Assembly (NCBI GenBank): GCA_944327285.1
Contig: CALVHG010000009.1
Span: forward strand, 1 to 55,626
Origin: an uncultured Desulfovibrio sp.
GTDB taxonomy: Bacteria; Desulfobacterota; Desulfovibrionia; Desulfovibrionales; Desulfovibrionaceae
Direction: 5' to 3'
DNA length: 55,626 nt
The position numbers and the translations under genes are program-made. Below, piece after piece: positions 17,562-27,565 of the stretch (positions are counted from its first letter, which is position 1; each line of letters starts with the position of its first letter). The notes below the pieces were generated by a model. That model did not search any database and had not been told where the DNA came from. It was given only the letters and a program-made list of their open reading frames with translations.

Positions 17562-18983
17562 ATGAGCCTTGTCGTCAATCACAATATGATGGCAGCCAAC
17601 GTGGCGCGCAACCTGAACGCTCACTACAGCAACCTGAGCACCTCCACGCAGCGCCTGTCCACCGGTATGCGCATCAACAGCGCGGCCGACGACGCCGCCG
17701 GTCTGGCCATCAGCGAATTGCAGCGCGCCGACATCGCCGCCCTGCAGCAGGGCGCTCGTAACGCCAACGACGCCATCTCCCTTATTCAGACTGCCGACGG
17801 CGCCATGGGCGTCATTGACGAAAAGCTGATCCGCATGAAGGAACTGGCCGAACAGGCCGCCACCGGTACCTACGACTCCACGCAGCGTCTGATGATCGAA
17901 TCCGAATATCAGCAGATGGCGTCGGAAATCACCCGTATCGCCAACGCCACCGACTTCAACGGCATCAAGCTGCTGGACGGCACGCTCTCCGGCGTGCATG
18001 ACGGTAGCGAAATGACCGCCACCGGCGCGCTCAAGGTCCACTTCGGTACCGGCAACGACTCCGCGGAAGACTACTACTACATCGAAATCGGCGACGTGAC
18101 CGCCCAGGCTCTGGGTCTTGGCAACGCCTCCACCTATGATGAGGACCGCAACCGCATCATCGCCGAATTCAAGGCCAACCTTGAAAAGAACATGAAGGGC
18201 TGGGATCGCGGTACCGAAGCCCAGAAGGCCGCCTACGACAGCATCCAAGGTCTTGTGGATGAATTTGCCGCCAAGATCAACCTGATCCAGACGGAGATGG
18301 ATGCAGGCGGCAACGCGACTAAGTATGCGGATGCCTGGAACGCCCTGACGCAGGAACAGAAGCAGTTCTACGGCAAGGGTCTGCCGGCAGACATGCCTCC
18401 GACGGACGATCAGTACGCGGCCATGTCCCAGAGCGACAAGGAAAAGGTGCTGTACGCCTACACCCGCGCCACCATCGACTTCTGGGGCGACGCGGATGAT
18501 GACGGCGACGCCACCACCGACGGCTTTGCCAATAACGCCTTGGACATCACAACCACTTTTGATAATAACGTAGCGGCTGCCAATCCTCAGCCGGGCGAAG
18601 CCGAAGCCGCCCGCGCCGCCGTTGATGAAGCCCTGCACAGCATGTCCGTGGCTCTGGAAACCAAGTGGGACGCCGCCGGCCGCACCGTGGCCACGCAGGA
18701 AGACGCCCAGCTTGCTCTGGACGCCATCAACAACGCCATCATCGAGAAGGACAAGGTCCGCGCTCACCTCGGCGCGCTCCAGAACCGTCTTGAAAACACC
18801 ATTACCAACCTGAACGTGCAGGCCGAAAACCTGCAGGCCGCCGAATCCCGCATCCGCGACGTGGACGTCGCCACGGAAATGACGGAATTCACCCGTCAGC
18901 AGGTGCTGACGCAGACGGCTGTGGCTATGCTCTCGCAGGCTAACTCCCTGCCGCAGATGGCCATGCAGCTGGTCGGCGGTTAG
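17562..18983 (+). CDS. Flagellin, second copy
   Basis: A 473-residue flagellin paralogue. It shares the D0/D1 ends of the first copy almost residue for residue, while the central domain (about residues 205-360) differs in sequence and is 29 residues shorter overall. The start codon follows GGAGAGG. The spacing of 204 bases and the hairpin between them suggest it can be expressed apart from the first. Two similar flagellins usually either mix in one filament or are used in turn; the sequence does not tell which. Confidence 0.96.
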   Translation: MSLVVNHNMMAANVARNLNAHYSNLSTSTQRLSTGMRINSAADDAAGLAISELQRADIAALQQGARNANDAISLIQTADGAMGVIDEKLIRMKELAEQAATGTYDSTQRLMIESEYQQMASEITRIANATDFNGIKLLDGTLSGVHDGSEMTATGALKVHFGTGNDSAEDYYYIEIGDVTAQALGLGNASTYDEDRNRIIAEFKANLEKNMKGWDRGTEAQKAAYDSIQGLVDEFAAKINLIQTEMDAGGNATKYADAWNALTQEQKQFYGKGLPADMPPTDDQYAAMSQSDKEKVLYAYTRATIDFWGDADDDGDATTDGFANNALDITTTFDNNVAAANPQPGEAEAARAAVDEALHSMSVALETKWDAAGRTVATQEDAQLALDAINNAIIEKDKVRAHLGALQNRLENTITNLNVQAENLQAAESRIRDVDVATEMTEFTRQQVLTQTAVAMLSQANSLPQMAMQLVGG

Positions 18984-19005
18984 TCGTCATAAGCCAACCC
19001 GCGAC

Positions 19006-19026
19006 GCGGCGACATCGGGTCGCCGC
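19006..19026 (+). other. GC hairpin after the second flagellin gene
   Basis: GCGGCGAC pairs with GTCGCCGC around ATCGG. No T-run follows. It is the counterpart of the hairpin at 17372-17399. Confidence 0.5.
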
Positions 19027-19117
19027 GCCGCCTGCAAAGGGATCGTTGCTCTTTTCACCTCCCCAGAAAGAGCGGCGGTTCCTTTATCATTTCCGCCGCC
19101 GCAAACTCGCGCAAAAA

Positions 19118-19161
19118 GCGTCCCCCGGCTTTTCCGCACACGCGGAAGAACCGGGGGACGC
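19118..19161 (+). other. Long stem-loop in the flagellin/fpg gap
   Basis: An 11-bp perfect outer stem (GCGTCCCCCGG with CCGGGGGACGC), a mismatched step, and an inner 6-bp stem (TTCCGC/GCGGAA) close a 4-base loop. There is no T-run directly after. The rest of 18984-19250 holds no gene I can support; a 74-codon frame at 19046-19270 runs through this hairpin and into the repeat. Confidence 0.6.
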
Positions 19162-19250
19162 CTGGCAGAAGAACCGAAAACACGATTTAAAGGAAGCGGA
19201 AAAAGTCCTCCTCCTTTTTCATATCAGCGCAAAGAGAGCCCTCCGCTCGA

Positions 19251-19397
19251 TGAGAGCATTTTCAGTTTGAAACGCTGTGCGTTTCAAACCATACGGCCTG
19301 TCGTTTCGCGGAAAAAACGCGGTTTTCCCGCTCGCTTCTGGCCCGGCGGCGTGTGGTTGCCCTCGCTTTTTATCTTTTTCAAAGCGAAAACGCTCTA
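19251..19397 (+). repeat. Family A repeat, full length
   Basis: A 147-bp copy from TGAGAGCATTTTCAG to GCTCTA. Its last three bases provide the TAG stop of fpg on the minus strand. The GGGCGGCG hairpin is altered to CCCGGCGGCGTGTGGTTGCC. Confidence 0.88.
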
Positions 19398-20243
19398 ATA
19401 CTTCTTCTGACAGTGCGGGCAGACCACCGTGGCGCGACCGGCCACGCGCAGACGCTCCAGCGCTGCGCCGCAACGGACGCAGGCCTGCCCGGCCCTGCCG
19501 TAAACGGCAAAGCTGTTCTGGAAGGCCCCCACATTGCCGTTGGCATCCCGGTAATCGCGGATGGAACTGCCGCATTGCTCAATGGAAAGGCGCAACACGC
19601 CCTGAAGGGCGTCCAGCAGGGGCCCGGCAGCCTCCCGCGCCACAACGTCCGCCGAACTGCGCGGATCGATGCCTGCCCGGAACAGGGCCTCATCCGCATA
19701 GATATTGCCGATGCCCGCGATCACCTTCTGATTGAGCAGAGCGGCCTTAATGGCCGTGCGACGACCCTTCAGGCAAGCGGCCAGCCCCGCGAGATCCAGC
19801 TCCAGCGGTTCCGGGCCGAGGGTACGCCAGAAGTCCCAGTGCTTCAACAGTTCGTCCGTCCCCGCAAACAGCACCCCGAAGGCGCGCACATCGTCAAAAA
19901 AGAGATGTCCGGCATCCTGACCATCCAGCGACAGAGCAAAACGGCAGCGGGTATGCGTGCCCGTAGGCGTATCCGATGGATGCACCATCAGTCGCCCAGT
20001 CATACGGAGATGGATGGCCAGAACATCCGGCAGATTATCCGCCCGCGGCCCTTCCAGACGCAGCAGCAGCACCTTGCCGCGTCGTCCCACATCAACCACG
20101 GTGCGCCCCGTGAGCGTCTCCAGCGGCAGGCTCAGGGGATGCACGCTCGAACGACGAAACAGGGCCACGCCGTCCACGCAGCGCCCCTGCACCTGCGGCC
20201 GCAATGTCCGGGCTACGGTTTCCACTTCCGGCAATTCTGGCAT
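19395..20243 (-). CDS. mutM: Formamidopyrimidine-DNA glycosylase
   Basis: A 282-residue base-excision repair enzyme (Fpg/MutM) that removes 8-oxoguanine and ring-opened purines and cuts the abasic strand. The start at 20243 gives MPELPEVE, where Pro after the removed Met is the catalytic N-terminal nucleophile and Glu3 is catalytic; a longer frame to 20303 would block this and is rejected. The helix-two-turn-helix region KVIAGIGNIYADEALFRAGIDP and the C-terminal zinc finger (CVRCG...CPHCQKKY) are present. It lies downstream of rimM on the same strand but separated by about 500 bases of repeats. Its stop codon is contributed by a family A repeat. Confidence 0.96.
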   Translation of the reverse strand: MPELPEVETVARTLRPQVQGRCVDGVALFRRSSVHPLSLPLETLTGRTVVDVGRRGKVLLLRLEGPRADNLPDVLAIHLRMTGRLMVHPSDTPTGTHTRCRFALSLDGQDAGHLFFDDVRAFGVLFAGTDELLKHWDFWRTLGPEPLELDLAGLAACLKGRRTAIKAALLNQKVIAGIGNIYADEALFRAGIDPRSSADVVAREAAGPLLDALQGVLRLSIEQCGSSIRDYRDANGNVGAFQNSFAVYGRAGQACVRCGAALERLRVAGRATVVCPHCQKKY

Positions 20244-20367
20244 ACTACTTTTCCTTTGACGCACAGGCAGGACAAAACGGCCTCCCCGCGCGTTTCTGCG
20301 CATTCATCAGCGTGTTTGGTTAATACGCCCTTGCAGATTCAGAGCTTATTACGTGTATCTATCTTGA

Positions 20368-20450
20368 GGGGGGAAGGCCCCCCTTACTCTGCTTGTCGAT
20401 GCCCGTAAGGCTCCTGCGTCGCCTGACGGGTACGGCCTGCGGCCGCCCGT
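20368..20450 (+). repeat. Family B repeat, 5' part
   Basis: GGGGGGAAGGCCCCCCTTACTCTGC, then the GCCCGTAAG...GACGGGTACGGCCTGCGGCCG block; the right end is missing. It is one of two copies in the 20244-20749 gap, which has no gene I can support. Confidence 0.72.
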
Positions 20451-20603
20451 TGGGGTATTACGGCAAATTTGAAACAATCAGTAAAGAGTGTGTTTGATAC
20501 GCCCTGTTTGAAAGATACCCGCTTTATTTCATACCGGGGGACGGCTGCCACAGGGAAAGCGCTCGCATACCCGAAGAATTTTATTCTCCAGATTAAAGCG
20601 CGT

Positions 20604-20723
20604 GGGGGGAAGGAAACGCCCCTTGCGCGCCAGCCGCGACCGAAGGCGGCCGCAGGCCGTGCCCGTTGCGACGAAGGAAGCTACGGGCATCGACAGCAGA
20701 GATAAGGGGGGTTCCTTCCCCCC
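20604..20723 (-). repeat. Family B repeat, complete, inverted
   Basis: It is bounded by GGGGGGAAGGAAAC and GTTCCTTCCCCCC, near-perfect inverted ends, with the GGCCGCAGGCC / GCCCGTTGCGACGAAGG core between. It ends 27 bases after the rimM stop codon. Confidence 0.78.
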
Positions 20724-20749
20724 AAAACACACTACGGAGATGCACCACC

Positions 20750-21274
20750 CTAATCTTTCAAATAAATATCAAGCAGCCCGTCGGGGGGCGCGATGGTGAT
20801 GCTGGGGGCATCGGGATCGAAAGCGGCAATGAACTGCGGCTGCGCAGGGAAGAGAATTTCTCTGTCGTCATCGGTATGGATGGACCAGAGCGGCTGCCCT
20901 GCGGGAAATTCAACATGATCAAGGATGCCGAGACGCCGCCCGTCTTCAAGAAGAATGACGCAGCCGAGCATGTCTTCCACATAGAACTCGTCATCGTCGG
21001 GCGTCGGTAAATCTTCGCGGGCAACGAGCAGCTCCGCGCCGCGCAGGGCTTCGGCGGCGTTACGATCGGCAACGCCCTCAAGTTGCAGCAGCGGGCGCCC
21101 CTTGTGCATGCGCCAGTGCGCGGCCCGCACGGGCCGGAGAGGACGGGAGCCAAGCCGCAGCCAGAGGGGGCCATCCAGTAATTCGGGGGATTCCGCATGC
21201 CAGTCCAGACAGAGTTCGCCGCGGATACCGTGGGGACGGGCGATAACGCCCACGAGAATATGCGAGGAAGCCAC
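20750..21274 (-). CDS. rimM: Ribosome maturation factor RimM
   Basis: A 174-residue protein that assists assembly of the 30S subunit head, binding ribosomal protein S19. It has the N-terminal RimM barrel (ILVGVIARPHGIRGELCL, residues 6-23) and the C-terminal PRC-type barrel (DDEFYVEDMLGCVILLEDGRRLGILDHVE). The start is GTG at 21274, with AGGA upstream inside the end of khpA, only 2 bases after the khpA stop. In most bacteria trmD and rplS follow rimM; here they are absent and repeats begin at once. Confidence 0.95.
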   Translation of the reverse strand: MASSHILVGVIARPHGIRGELCLDWHAESPELLDGPLWLRLGSRPLRPVRAAHWRMHKGRPLLQLEGVADRNAAEALRGAELLVAREDLPTPDDDEFYVEDMLGCVILLEDGRRLGILDHVEFPAGQPLWSIHTDDDREILFPAQPQFIAAFDPDAPSITIAPPDGLLDIYLKD

Positions 21275-21276
21275 GG

Positions 21277-21507
21277 CTATTCCTGAATTTCAAGCAGCGT
21301 GCGCTGCTGCGCTCTGGCGGAAGCGGCGCTGAGCAGAATGCGAAGAGCGCGGGCGGTACGCCCCTGCTTGCCGATGATCTTGCCTATGTCGTCTCTGGCA
21401 ACTTCCAGTTGCAGAATCCGGCTGTCGTCGGACGGAAGCTCGCGGACTACCACCTGTTCCGGATGGTCCACGAGCGATTTTGCCACGTATTCGATGAGCT
21501 CTTTCAC
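21277..21507 (-). CDS. khpA: KH-domain RNA-binding protein KhpA
   Basis: A 76-residue KH-domain protein (formerly YlqC). The RNA-binding GxxG loop is seen in DDIGKIIGKQGRTARALRILL (residues about 39-59). Related KhpA proteins bind many cellular RNAs with KhpB. Its place between rpsP and rimM is the usual conserved order. A bidirectional hairpin with T-runs at 21607-21646 separates it from rpsP. Confidence 0.92.
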   Translation of the reverse strand: MKELIEYVAKSLVDHPEQVVVRELPSDDSRILQLEVARDDIGKIIGKQGRTARALRILLSAASARAQQRTLLEIQE

Positions 21508-21606
21508 ACTACCTCCAGCAAGAGCGCCTCAGGCGCAAAAAAAGAGCAGTCGCCGAAGTTTGCGCGGCGTCTGCTCCTGTCATGACATAAAGAAAGAAAA
21601 GCATAC

Positions 21607-21646
21607 TTTTTCCCGCAGCACGACACGGGCCGTACTGCGGGAAAAA
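21607..21646. terminator. Hairpin with T-runs between rpsP and khpA
   Basis: TTTTTCCCGCAG (21607-21618) pairs with CTGCGGGAAAAA (21635-21646). On the minus strand it is followed by a T-run, so it can act as a terminator or attenuator inside the ffh-rpsP-khpA-rimM cluster. Confidence 0.72.
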
Positions 21647-21683
21647 AGGACAGAGCTGAGTCCGTTTCGTAAAGGAAACGGAA

Positions 21684-21923
21684 TTAGCCCATGTGCGCCT
21701 TGAGCAGGGCACGCACGGTATCGGTGGGCTGAGCGCCGCGCGCCAGCCATTCCTTCACCTTGTCGGCATCCAGCTTCACTTCCGCGGGATCGACCATGGG
21801 GTTGTAATAGCCCAGATAGGCCAGAGGACGACCGTCGCGACGGGTTTCGTCGTTGGCGGCCACCACGCGGTAGAAAGGATGCTTCTTGCTGCCCATACGG
21901 GTCAATTTCAGCTTAACGGCCAT
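21684..21923 (-). CDS. rpsP: 30S ribosomal protein S16
   Basis: A 79-residue small-subunit protein. [25 protein letters not shown] and the later YLGYYNP and [15 protein letters not shown] segments are the S16 signature. The start at 21923 follows GGGAG; a frame back to 21986 is rejected because S16 starts at this Met. It lies 91 bases after ffh on the same strand. Confidence 0.97.
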   Translation of the reverse strand: MAVKLKLTRMGSKKHPFYRVVAANDETRRDGRPLAYLGYYNPMVDPAEVKLDADKVKEWLARGAQPTDTVRALLKAHMG

Positions 21924-22014
21924 GAGGATACTCCCTTTTGTTCGGTGTATGTCGTATAAGATAAAGGCAAGCGCCCTCACGGTCAATGCCGGGAGGGGTA
22001 CCTTTGGGACGACG

Positions 22015-23526
22015 CTATTTTTTCTTGCGCTTGGCGGGCCGTTCCCGTTTCTTGCGCTTTTTGGCGGGGGCGTTGTCTGCCGCTTCGGGCAGACCAGGCA
22101 TGCCTTGCGGCAGGCCGTTCATTCCCAGCGGCGGCATACCGGGCATGCCGGGCATACCGCCCATGCCTGCGGGCATCTTCATGCCGCGCGGCAGTCTGGG
22201 CATCTGGGGCATGCCCTTCATCTTGCCGCCCATCATTCCCTTCATCATCTGGCGCATCTGCTCAAACTGCCGCACGAGCTGATTAACCTGCGCCACAGTG
22301 ACGCCCGCGCCGCGGGCAATGCGGGCGCGACGGCTGCCGTTGAGAATTTCGGGGTGGCGGCGTTCGGCAAGGGTCATGGAATTGATGATGGCCTCGGTGC
22401 GCGCCATTTCCTTTTCGGGCATGGCGCCGCTGGCTTCGGCCAGCTTCTCGCGGATGCCGCCCAGACCGGGAATCATCTTGAGAATGCTGTCCAGCGAGCC
22501 CAGTTTTTTTATGCGGCGCATCTGGGTGCGGAAATCTTCCAGGTCGAAGCTGGCCTTGCGCATTTTCTGCGCCAGTTCCTCAGCCTCTTCGGCATTGATG
22601 GTGGCCTGCGCCTTTTCCACCAGCGTCAGAACGTCGCCCATGCCGAGAATGCGCCCGGCGATACGGTCGGGATGGAAGAGCTCCATTTCCGACAGCTTTT
22701 CGCCCATGCCCACGAACTTGACGGGCGCGCCCGTAACGGCGCGAATGGAGAGGGCCGCGCCGCCGCGCGCGTCGCCGTCCATCTTGGTGAGAACAACGCC
22801 GGTCAGCCCCAGCCGGGCATTAAAGGCTTCGGCAACCTCCACGGCGGCCTGACCGGTCATGGCGTCGGCAACAAAGAGAATTTCCTGCGGCTTCACCGCG
22901 GCCTTGAGGGCTTCCAGCTCCTGCATGAGCGGTTCGTCCACATGCAGACGGCCGGCGGTGTCGAGGATGAGCACGGTCGCCTGCTGGGCGCGGGCTTCCT
23001 CAAGAGCCGCGCGGGCGATATCCACCGGCGACATGGCCGTGGTGGAGGGATAGCAGGGCATGTCGAGCTGCTTCGCCAGCACGGTGAGCTGATCGATGGC
23101 CGCGGGCCGATACACGTCGGCAGGCACCAGATAAGGCCGCATCTTGCGCTTGCGCAGGAGATTGGCAATTTTCCCGGCCGACGTGGTCTTACCCGAACCC
23201 TGAAGGCCCACCAGCATGATGACGGCGGGTTCCTGCCCCTGCAAATTCAGCTCGGCGGTTTCGCCGCCCAGGAGCGCAACCAGCTCGTCGTGCACGATCT
23301 TGACGACCTGCTGCGCGGGGCTGACGCCCTTGACCACTTCCTGTCCGAGGCATTTGCCGCGCACATTCTCCACAAAGTCCTTAACGACCTTGAAATTAAC
23401 GTCGGCTTCCAGGAGCGCGAGACGCACCTCGCGCAAGCCGGCCTGAACGTTTTCCTCGGTCAGCTGGCCCTGTCCGCGCAGATTGCGGAAGGCGGAAGAA
23501 AGTCGGTCGGAAAGATTTTCGAACAT
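22015..23526 (-). CDS. ffh: Signal recognition particle protein Ffh
   Basis: A 503-residue SRP GTPase that binds signal sequences of nascent membrane proteins and docks with FtsY. It has the N domain (residues 1-90), the G domain with P-loop [16 protein letters not shown] and [10 protein letters not shown], and the Met-rich M domain. It is longer than the E. coli protein (453): the end carries an unusual Met-Gly-Pro repeat stretch (about residues 430-475) and a Lys/Arg tail ([15 protein letters not shown]). It heads the ffh-rpsP-khpA-rimM group. No 4.5S RNA gene was seen nearby. Confidence 0.97.
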   Translation of the reverse strand: MFENLSDRLSSAFRNLRGQGQLTEENVQAGLREVRLALLEADVNFKVVKDFVENVRGKCLGQEVVKGVSPAQQVVKIVHDELVALLGGETAELNLQGQEPAVIMLVGLQGSGKTTSAGKIANLLRKRKMRPYLVPADVYRPAAIDQLTVLAKQLDMPCYPSTTAMSPVDIARAALEEARAQQATVLILDTAGRLHVDEPLMQELEALKAAVKPQEILFVADAMTGQAAVEVAEAFNARLGLTGVVLTKMDGDARGGAALSIRAVTGAPVKFVGMGEKLSEMELFHPDRIAGRILGMGDVLTLVEKAQATINAEEAEELAQKMRKASFDLEDFRTQMRRIKKLGSLDSILKMIPGLGGIREKLAEASGAMPEKEMARTEAIINSMTLAERRHPEILNGSRRARIARGAGVTVAQVNQLVRQFEQMRQMMKGMMGGKMKGMPQMPRLPRGMKMPAGMGGMPGMPGMPPLGMNGLPQGMPGLPEAADNAPAKKRKKRERPAKRKKK

Positions 23527-23664
23527 GACAGCCCCACTGCGTTGCCGCGCCGCGCTTGAAGTTCCCTGACGGGAGCGGCACGCCTGAACGGGCCTTTATA
23601 GATAATTTCTCGCCGTTCGTCAAGGTATTACCGTGCTTCAGGCCCGACGGAAGCGGCTCTGTCG

Positions 23665-23693
23665 TTGACAGATTTTAGCCGATTTTTTACAAT
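23665..23693 (+). promoter_or_regulatory. Sigma-70 promoter of guaB
   Basis: TTGACA at 23665-23670, a 17-base spacer, then TACAAT at 23688-23693: near consensus. It would start RNA about 40 bases before the guaB ATG, which is preceded by GAGG. The rest of the ffh/guaB gap holds only the minus-strand leader of ffh. Confidence 0.8.
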
Positions 23694-23703
23694 GGTATAT
23701 TAA

Positions 23704-25200
<1,497 letters not shown>

Positions 25201-25208
25201 TTCGCAAC

Positions 25209-25262
25209 GCGGCCGCTTCGGCGGCCGCCGTCGTCTTGCCCCGGGCCTACCCTGCCCGGGGC
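25209..25262 (+). other. Two GC hairpins after guaB
   Basis: GCGGCCGC-TTCG-GCGGCCGC is followed by GCCCCGGGC/GCCCGGGGC. Neither has a T-run, so they may slow or stabilise RNA rather than end it, leaving guaA within reach of the guaB promoter. Confidence 0.5.
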
Positions 25263-25297
25263 TTGCGCATTCCGCCCTGCCCACAGGGCAGCCACTC

Positions 25298-25445
25298 AAG
25301 CGTTTTTGCCTTTGAAAAAGGCGAAACGCGGAGGCGGCGGCACAGCGCCGCCCGGCCAAGAAAGTGCGGAAAAAGCGCGTTTTTTCCGCAAAACGACAGG
25401 CCGTATGGTTTGAAACGCGCAGCGTTTCAAACTGAAAATGCTCTA
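25298..25445 (-). repeat. Family A repeat between guaB and guaA
   Basis: An inverted copy of about 148 bp ending AAATGCTCTA. Its right edge lies only a few bases before the guaA Shine-Dalgarno sequence (AAGGAA), so the folded repeat would sit in the guaA leader. Confidence 0.88.
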
Positions 25446-25459
25446 AATAAGGAACTACC

Positions 25460-27004
25460 ATGGCGCACAGCAAGGTCATTATTATCGACTACGGCTCGCA
25501 GGTCACGCAGCTCATCGCCCGGCGCGTGCGTGAAGCGGGCGTCTATTCCGAAATCCACGCCTGCAACGTCACGGCCGAAGAAGTCCGGGCCATGCAGCCC
25601 TCGGCCGTCATCCTTTCCGGCGGCCCGGCCAGCGTGGGCGAACACGACGCCCCGACCCTCGACAAGGGATTTCTCGACCTCGGCGTGCCCGTGCTTGGCA
25701 TCTGCTACGGCATGCAGCTGCTGGCCCAGAATCTCGGCGGCACGCTGGCCCAGTCCCAGACCCGCGAATATGGCCCCGCGGATCTGACTCTGCGCGCCTC
25801 CTGCGCTCTTTGGGACGGTCTCGATGCCTCCGCCACCAGCCGCGTCTGGATGAGCCACGGCGACAAGGTCACCGCGCCCCCTCCGGGCTTTGTCATCACC
25901 GGCAGCACCCCCACCCTTGATGTGGCGGCCATGGCCGACGAAAAACGTCGCATCTACGCCGTGCAGTTCCATCCCGAAGTCCATCACAGCGTGGACGGGG
26001 ATCTGATGCTGCGCAACTTCCTCTTCAAGGTGGCCCGCATCACCCCCGACTGGACCATGTCCTCCTTTGTGGAGCGCGTGGTCAAGGAAATGGCCGAACA
26101 GGTGGGCGACAAGCATGTGGTCTGCGCCCTTTCCGGCGGCATCGACTCCACGGTTGTGGCCGTGCTCCTGCACAAGGCCATCGGGCACCGCCTGCACTGC
26201 ATCTTCGTGGATAACGGCCTCCTCCGCCTCAACGAAGGCGAACAGGTGGCAAGCTACCTGCGCGAGCACTTCGATCTCAACCTGACGGTGGTGCAGGCGC
26301 AGGATCGCTTCCTGGATCTGCTCAAGGGCGTGGAAGACCCCGAAAAGAAGCGCAAGATCATCGGGCACACCTTCATTGACATTTTCGACGAGGAATCCCA
26401 CAAGCTGCCCTCCGTGGACTTCCTGGCCCAGGGCACCCTCTACCCCGACGTCATTGAATCCGTCTCCCACAAGGGCCCCAGCGCGGTCATCAAGAGCCAT
26501 CACAACGTGGGCGGTCTGCCCGAAACCATGAAGCTCAAGCTCATTGAGCCGCTGCGCGAACTCTTCAAGGACGAAGTCCGCAAGGTTGCCGCCGAACTGG
26601 GCATGCCCGATTCCATTGTCTGGCGTCATCCCTTCCCCGGTCCCGGCCTCGCCATCCGCGTTCTCGGCGAAGTGACGAAGGAGCGCCTCGACATTCTCCG
26701 TCAGGCCGACAAGATCGTGCAGGAAGAACTGCGCGAGTCCGGCTGGTACCGCAAGGTCTGGCAGGGCTTTGCCGTGCTCCTGCCCCTCAAGACCGTGGGC
26801 GTCATGGGCGACGGCCGCACCTATGAGCACGTCATCGCCCTGCGCGTCGTCGATAGCGTGGACGCCATGACGGCCGACTGGGCCCGCCTGCCCTCCGAAC
26901 TCATCGCCCGCATGTCCGGACGCATCATAAACGAGGTCAAGGGCGTCAACCGCGTGGTCTACGACGTTTCCTCCAAGCCCCCGAGCACCATCGAGTGGGA
27001 ATAG
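25460..27004 (+). CDS. guaA: GMP synthase (glutamine-hydrolysing)
   Basis: A 514-residue enzyme that converts XMP, ATP and glutamine to GMP. The N-terminal class I glutamine amidotransferase domain has the catalytic Cys in GICYGMQLL and His/Glu in QFHPEV. The ATP pyrophosphatase domain follows with its P-loop SGGIDSTV, and the C-terminal dimerisation domain ends in the usual [11 protein letters not shown] at 25460 follows AAGGAA. It is probably co-transcribed with guaB through the repeat; a separate promoter is not visible. Confidence 0.97.
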   Translation: MAHSKVIIIDYGSQVTQLIARRVREAGVYSEIHACNVTAEEVRAMQPSAVILSGGPASVGEHDAPTLDKGFLDLGVPVLGICYGMQLLAQNLGGTLAQSQTREYGPADLTLRASCALWDGLDASATSRVWMSHGDKVTAPPPGFVITGSTPTLDVAAMADEKRRIYAVQFHPEVHHSVDGDLMLRNFLFKVARITPDWTMSSFVERVVKEMAEQVGDKHVVCALSGGIDSTVVAVLLHKAIGHRLHCIFVDNGLLRLNEGEQVASYLREHFDLNLTVVQAQDRFLDLLKGVEDPEKKRKIIGHTFIDIFDEESHKLPSVDFLAQGTLYPDVIESVSHKGPSAVIKSHHNVGGLPETMKLKLIEPLRELFKDEVRKVAAELGMPDSIVWRHPFPGPGLAIRVLGEVTKERLDILRQADKIVQEELRESGWYRKVWQGFAVLLPLKTVGVMGDGRTYEHVIALRVVDSVDAMTADWARLPSELIARMSGRIINEVKGVNRVVYDVSSKPPSTIEWE

Positions 27005-27024
27005 TTCTTCACTTGTAGAATGTC

Positions 27025-27112
27025 GGGGGGAAGGGAACCCCCTCCGCTAGCGCGAGAGGTGTTTCCCTTCCCCCCAAGCCCCCCATCCCTTCCCCAGCGC
27101 GCTTTTTTCCAA
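27025..27112 (+). repeat. Family B repeat, short form
   Basis: GGGGGGAAGGGAA (27025-27037) and TTCCCTTCCCCCC (27063-27075) are exact inverted arms around a short GCTAGC centre, followed by the family B tail ending AGCGCGCTTTTTT. The main core block is deleted. It may form a terminator-like hairpin after guaA. Confidence 0.75.
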
Positions 27113-27301
27113 AAAACAAAAGCATGCGACAATCCTTCTCCAAAGGATACGTCAGCATGCTCACCCGTCAGCGACATAAAAATATCATTGCATGTTACAA
27201 AATGCCCATCCGGCCTTCCCTGTCAAACGACAGTGCACGGATTTTGGGAAGATAGGCGAGTTTGAGGGGGAATCTGCGGGAACGCCCTTCCTCGCTTTCG
27301 C

Positions 27302-27449
27302 TAGAGCGTTTCAACTTTGAAAAAGGTGAAACGCGAGGCGGCGGCACAGCGCCGCCCGGCCCAAAGTGAACGGAAAAACCGCGTTTTTTCCGCGAAACGA
27401 CAGGCCGTATGGTTTGAAATGCAAAGCATTTCAAACTGAAAATGCTCTA
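27302..27449 (-). repeat. Family A repeat, full length, inverted
   Basis: A 148-bp copy from TAGAGCGTTTCAAC to ATGCTCTA, with the GAAATGC/GCATTTC form of hairpin 1. It lies between two family B copies. The gap 27005-27565 otherwise contains nothing I can support as a gene. Confidence 0.92.
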
Positions 27450-27450
27450 C

Positions 27451-27543
27451 GGAAGGGCTGGGCCCTTTTGACCGCACGCAGCGACCCGACGAGCGACAAC
27501 CTTACGGGCATCAGCAGCAGAGCAAAGGGAGTCCTTCCCCCTC
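27451..27543 (-). repeat. Family B repeat, diverged
   Basis: An inverted copy recognised from CTTACGGGCATCAGCAGCAGAGC and the closing TCCTTCCCCC; its other end is eroded. It directly follows the family A copy. Confidence 0.6.
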
Positions 27544-27565
27544 AAAATATGCGCAATTAATCTGA

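Noticed and set aside
15831..18767. Two 436-codon minus-strand frames opposite the flagellins
   Set aside because: Shadows of the duplicated flagellin genes.
19046..19270. 74-codon frame in the flagellin/fpg gap
   Set aside because: It runs through a long stem-loop and ends in a repeat; no coding signal.
23527..23664. 4.5S RNA gene next to ffh
   Set aside because: No GGCAGGTAACGG-like core or long SRP hairpin was seen.
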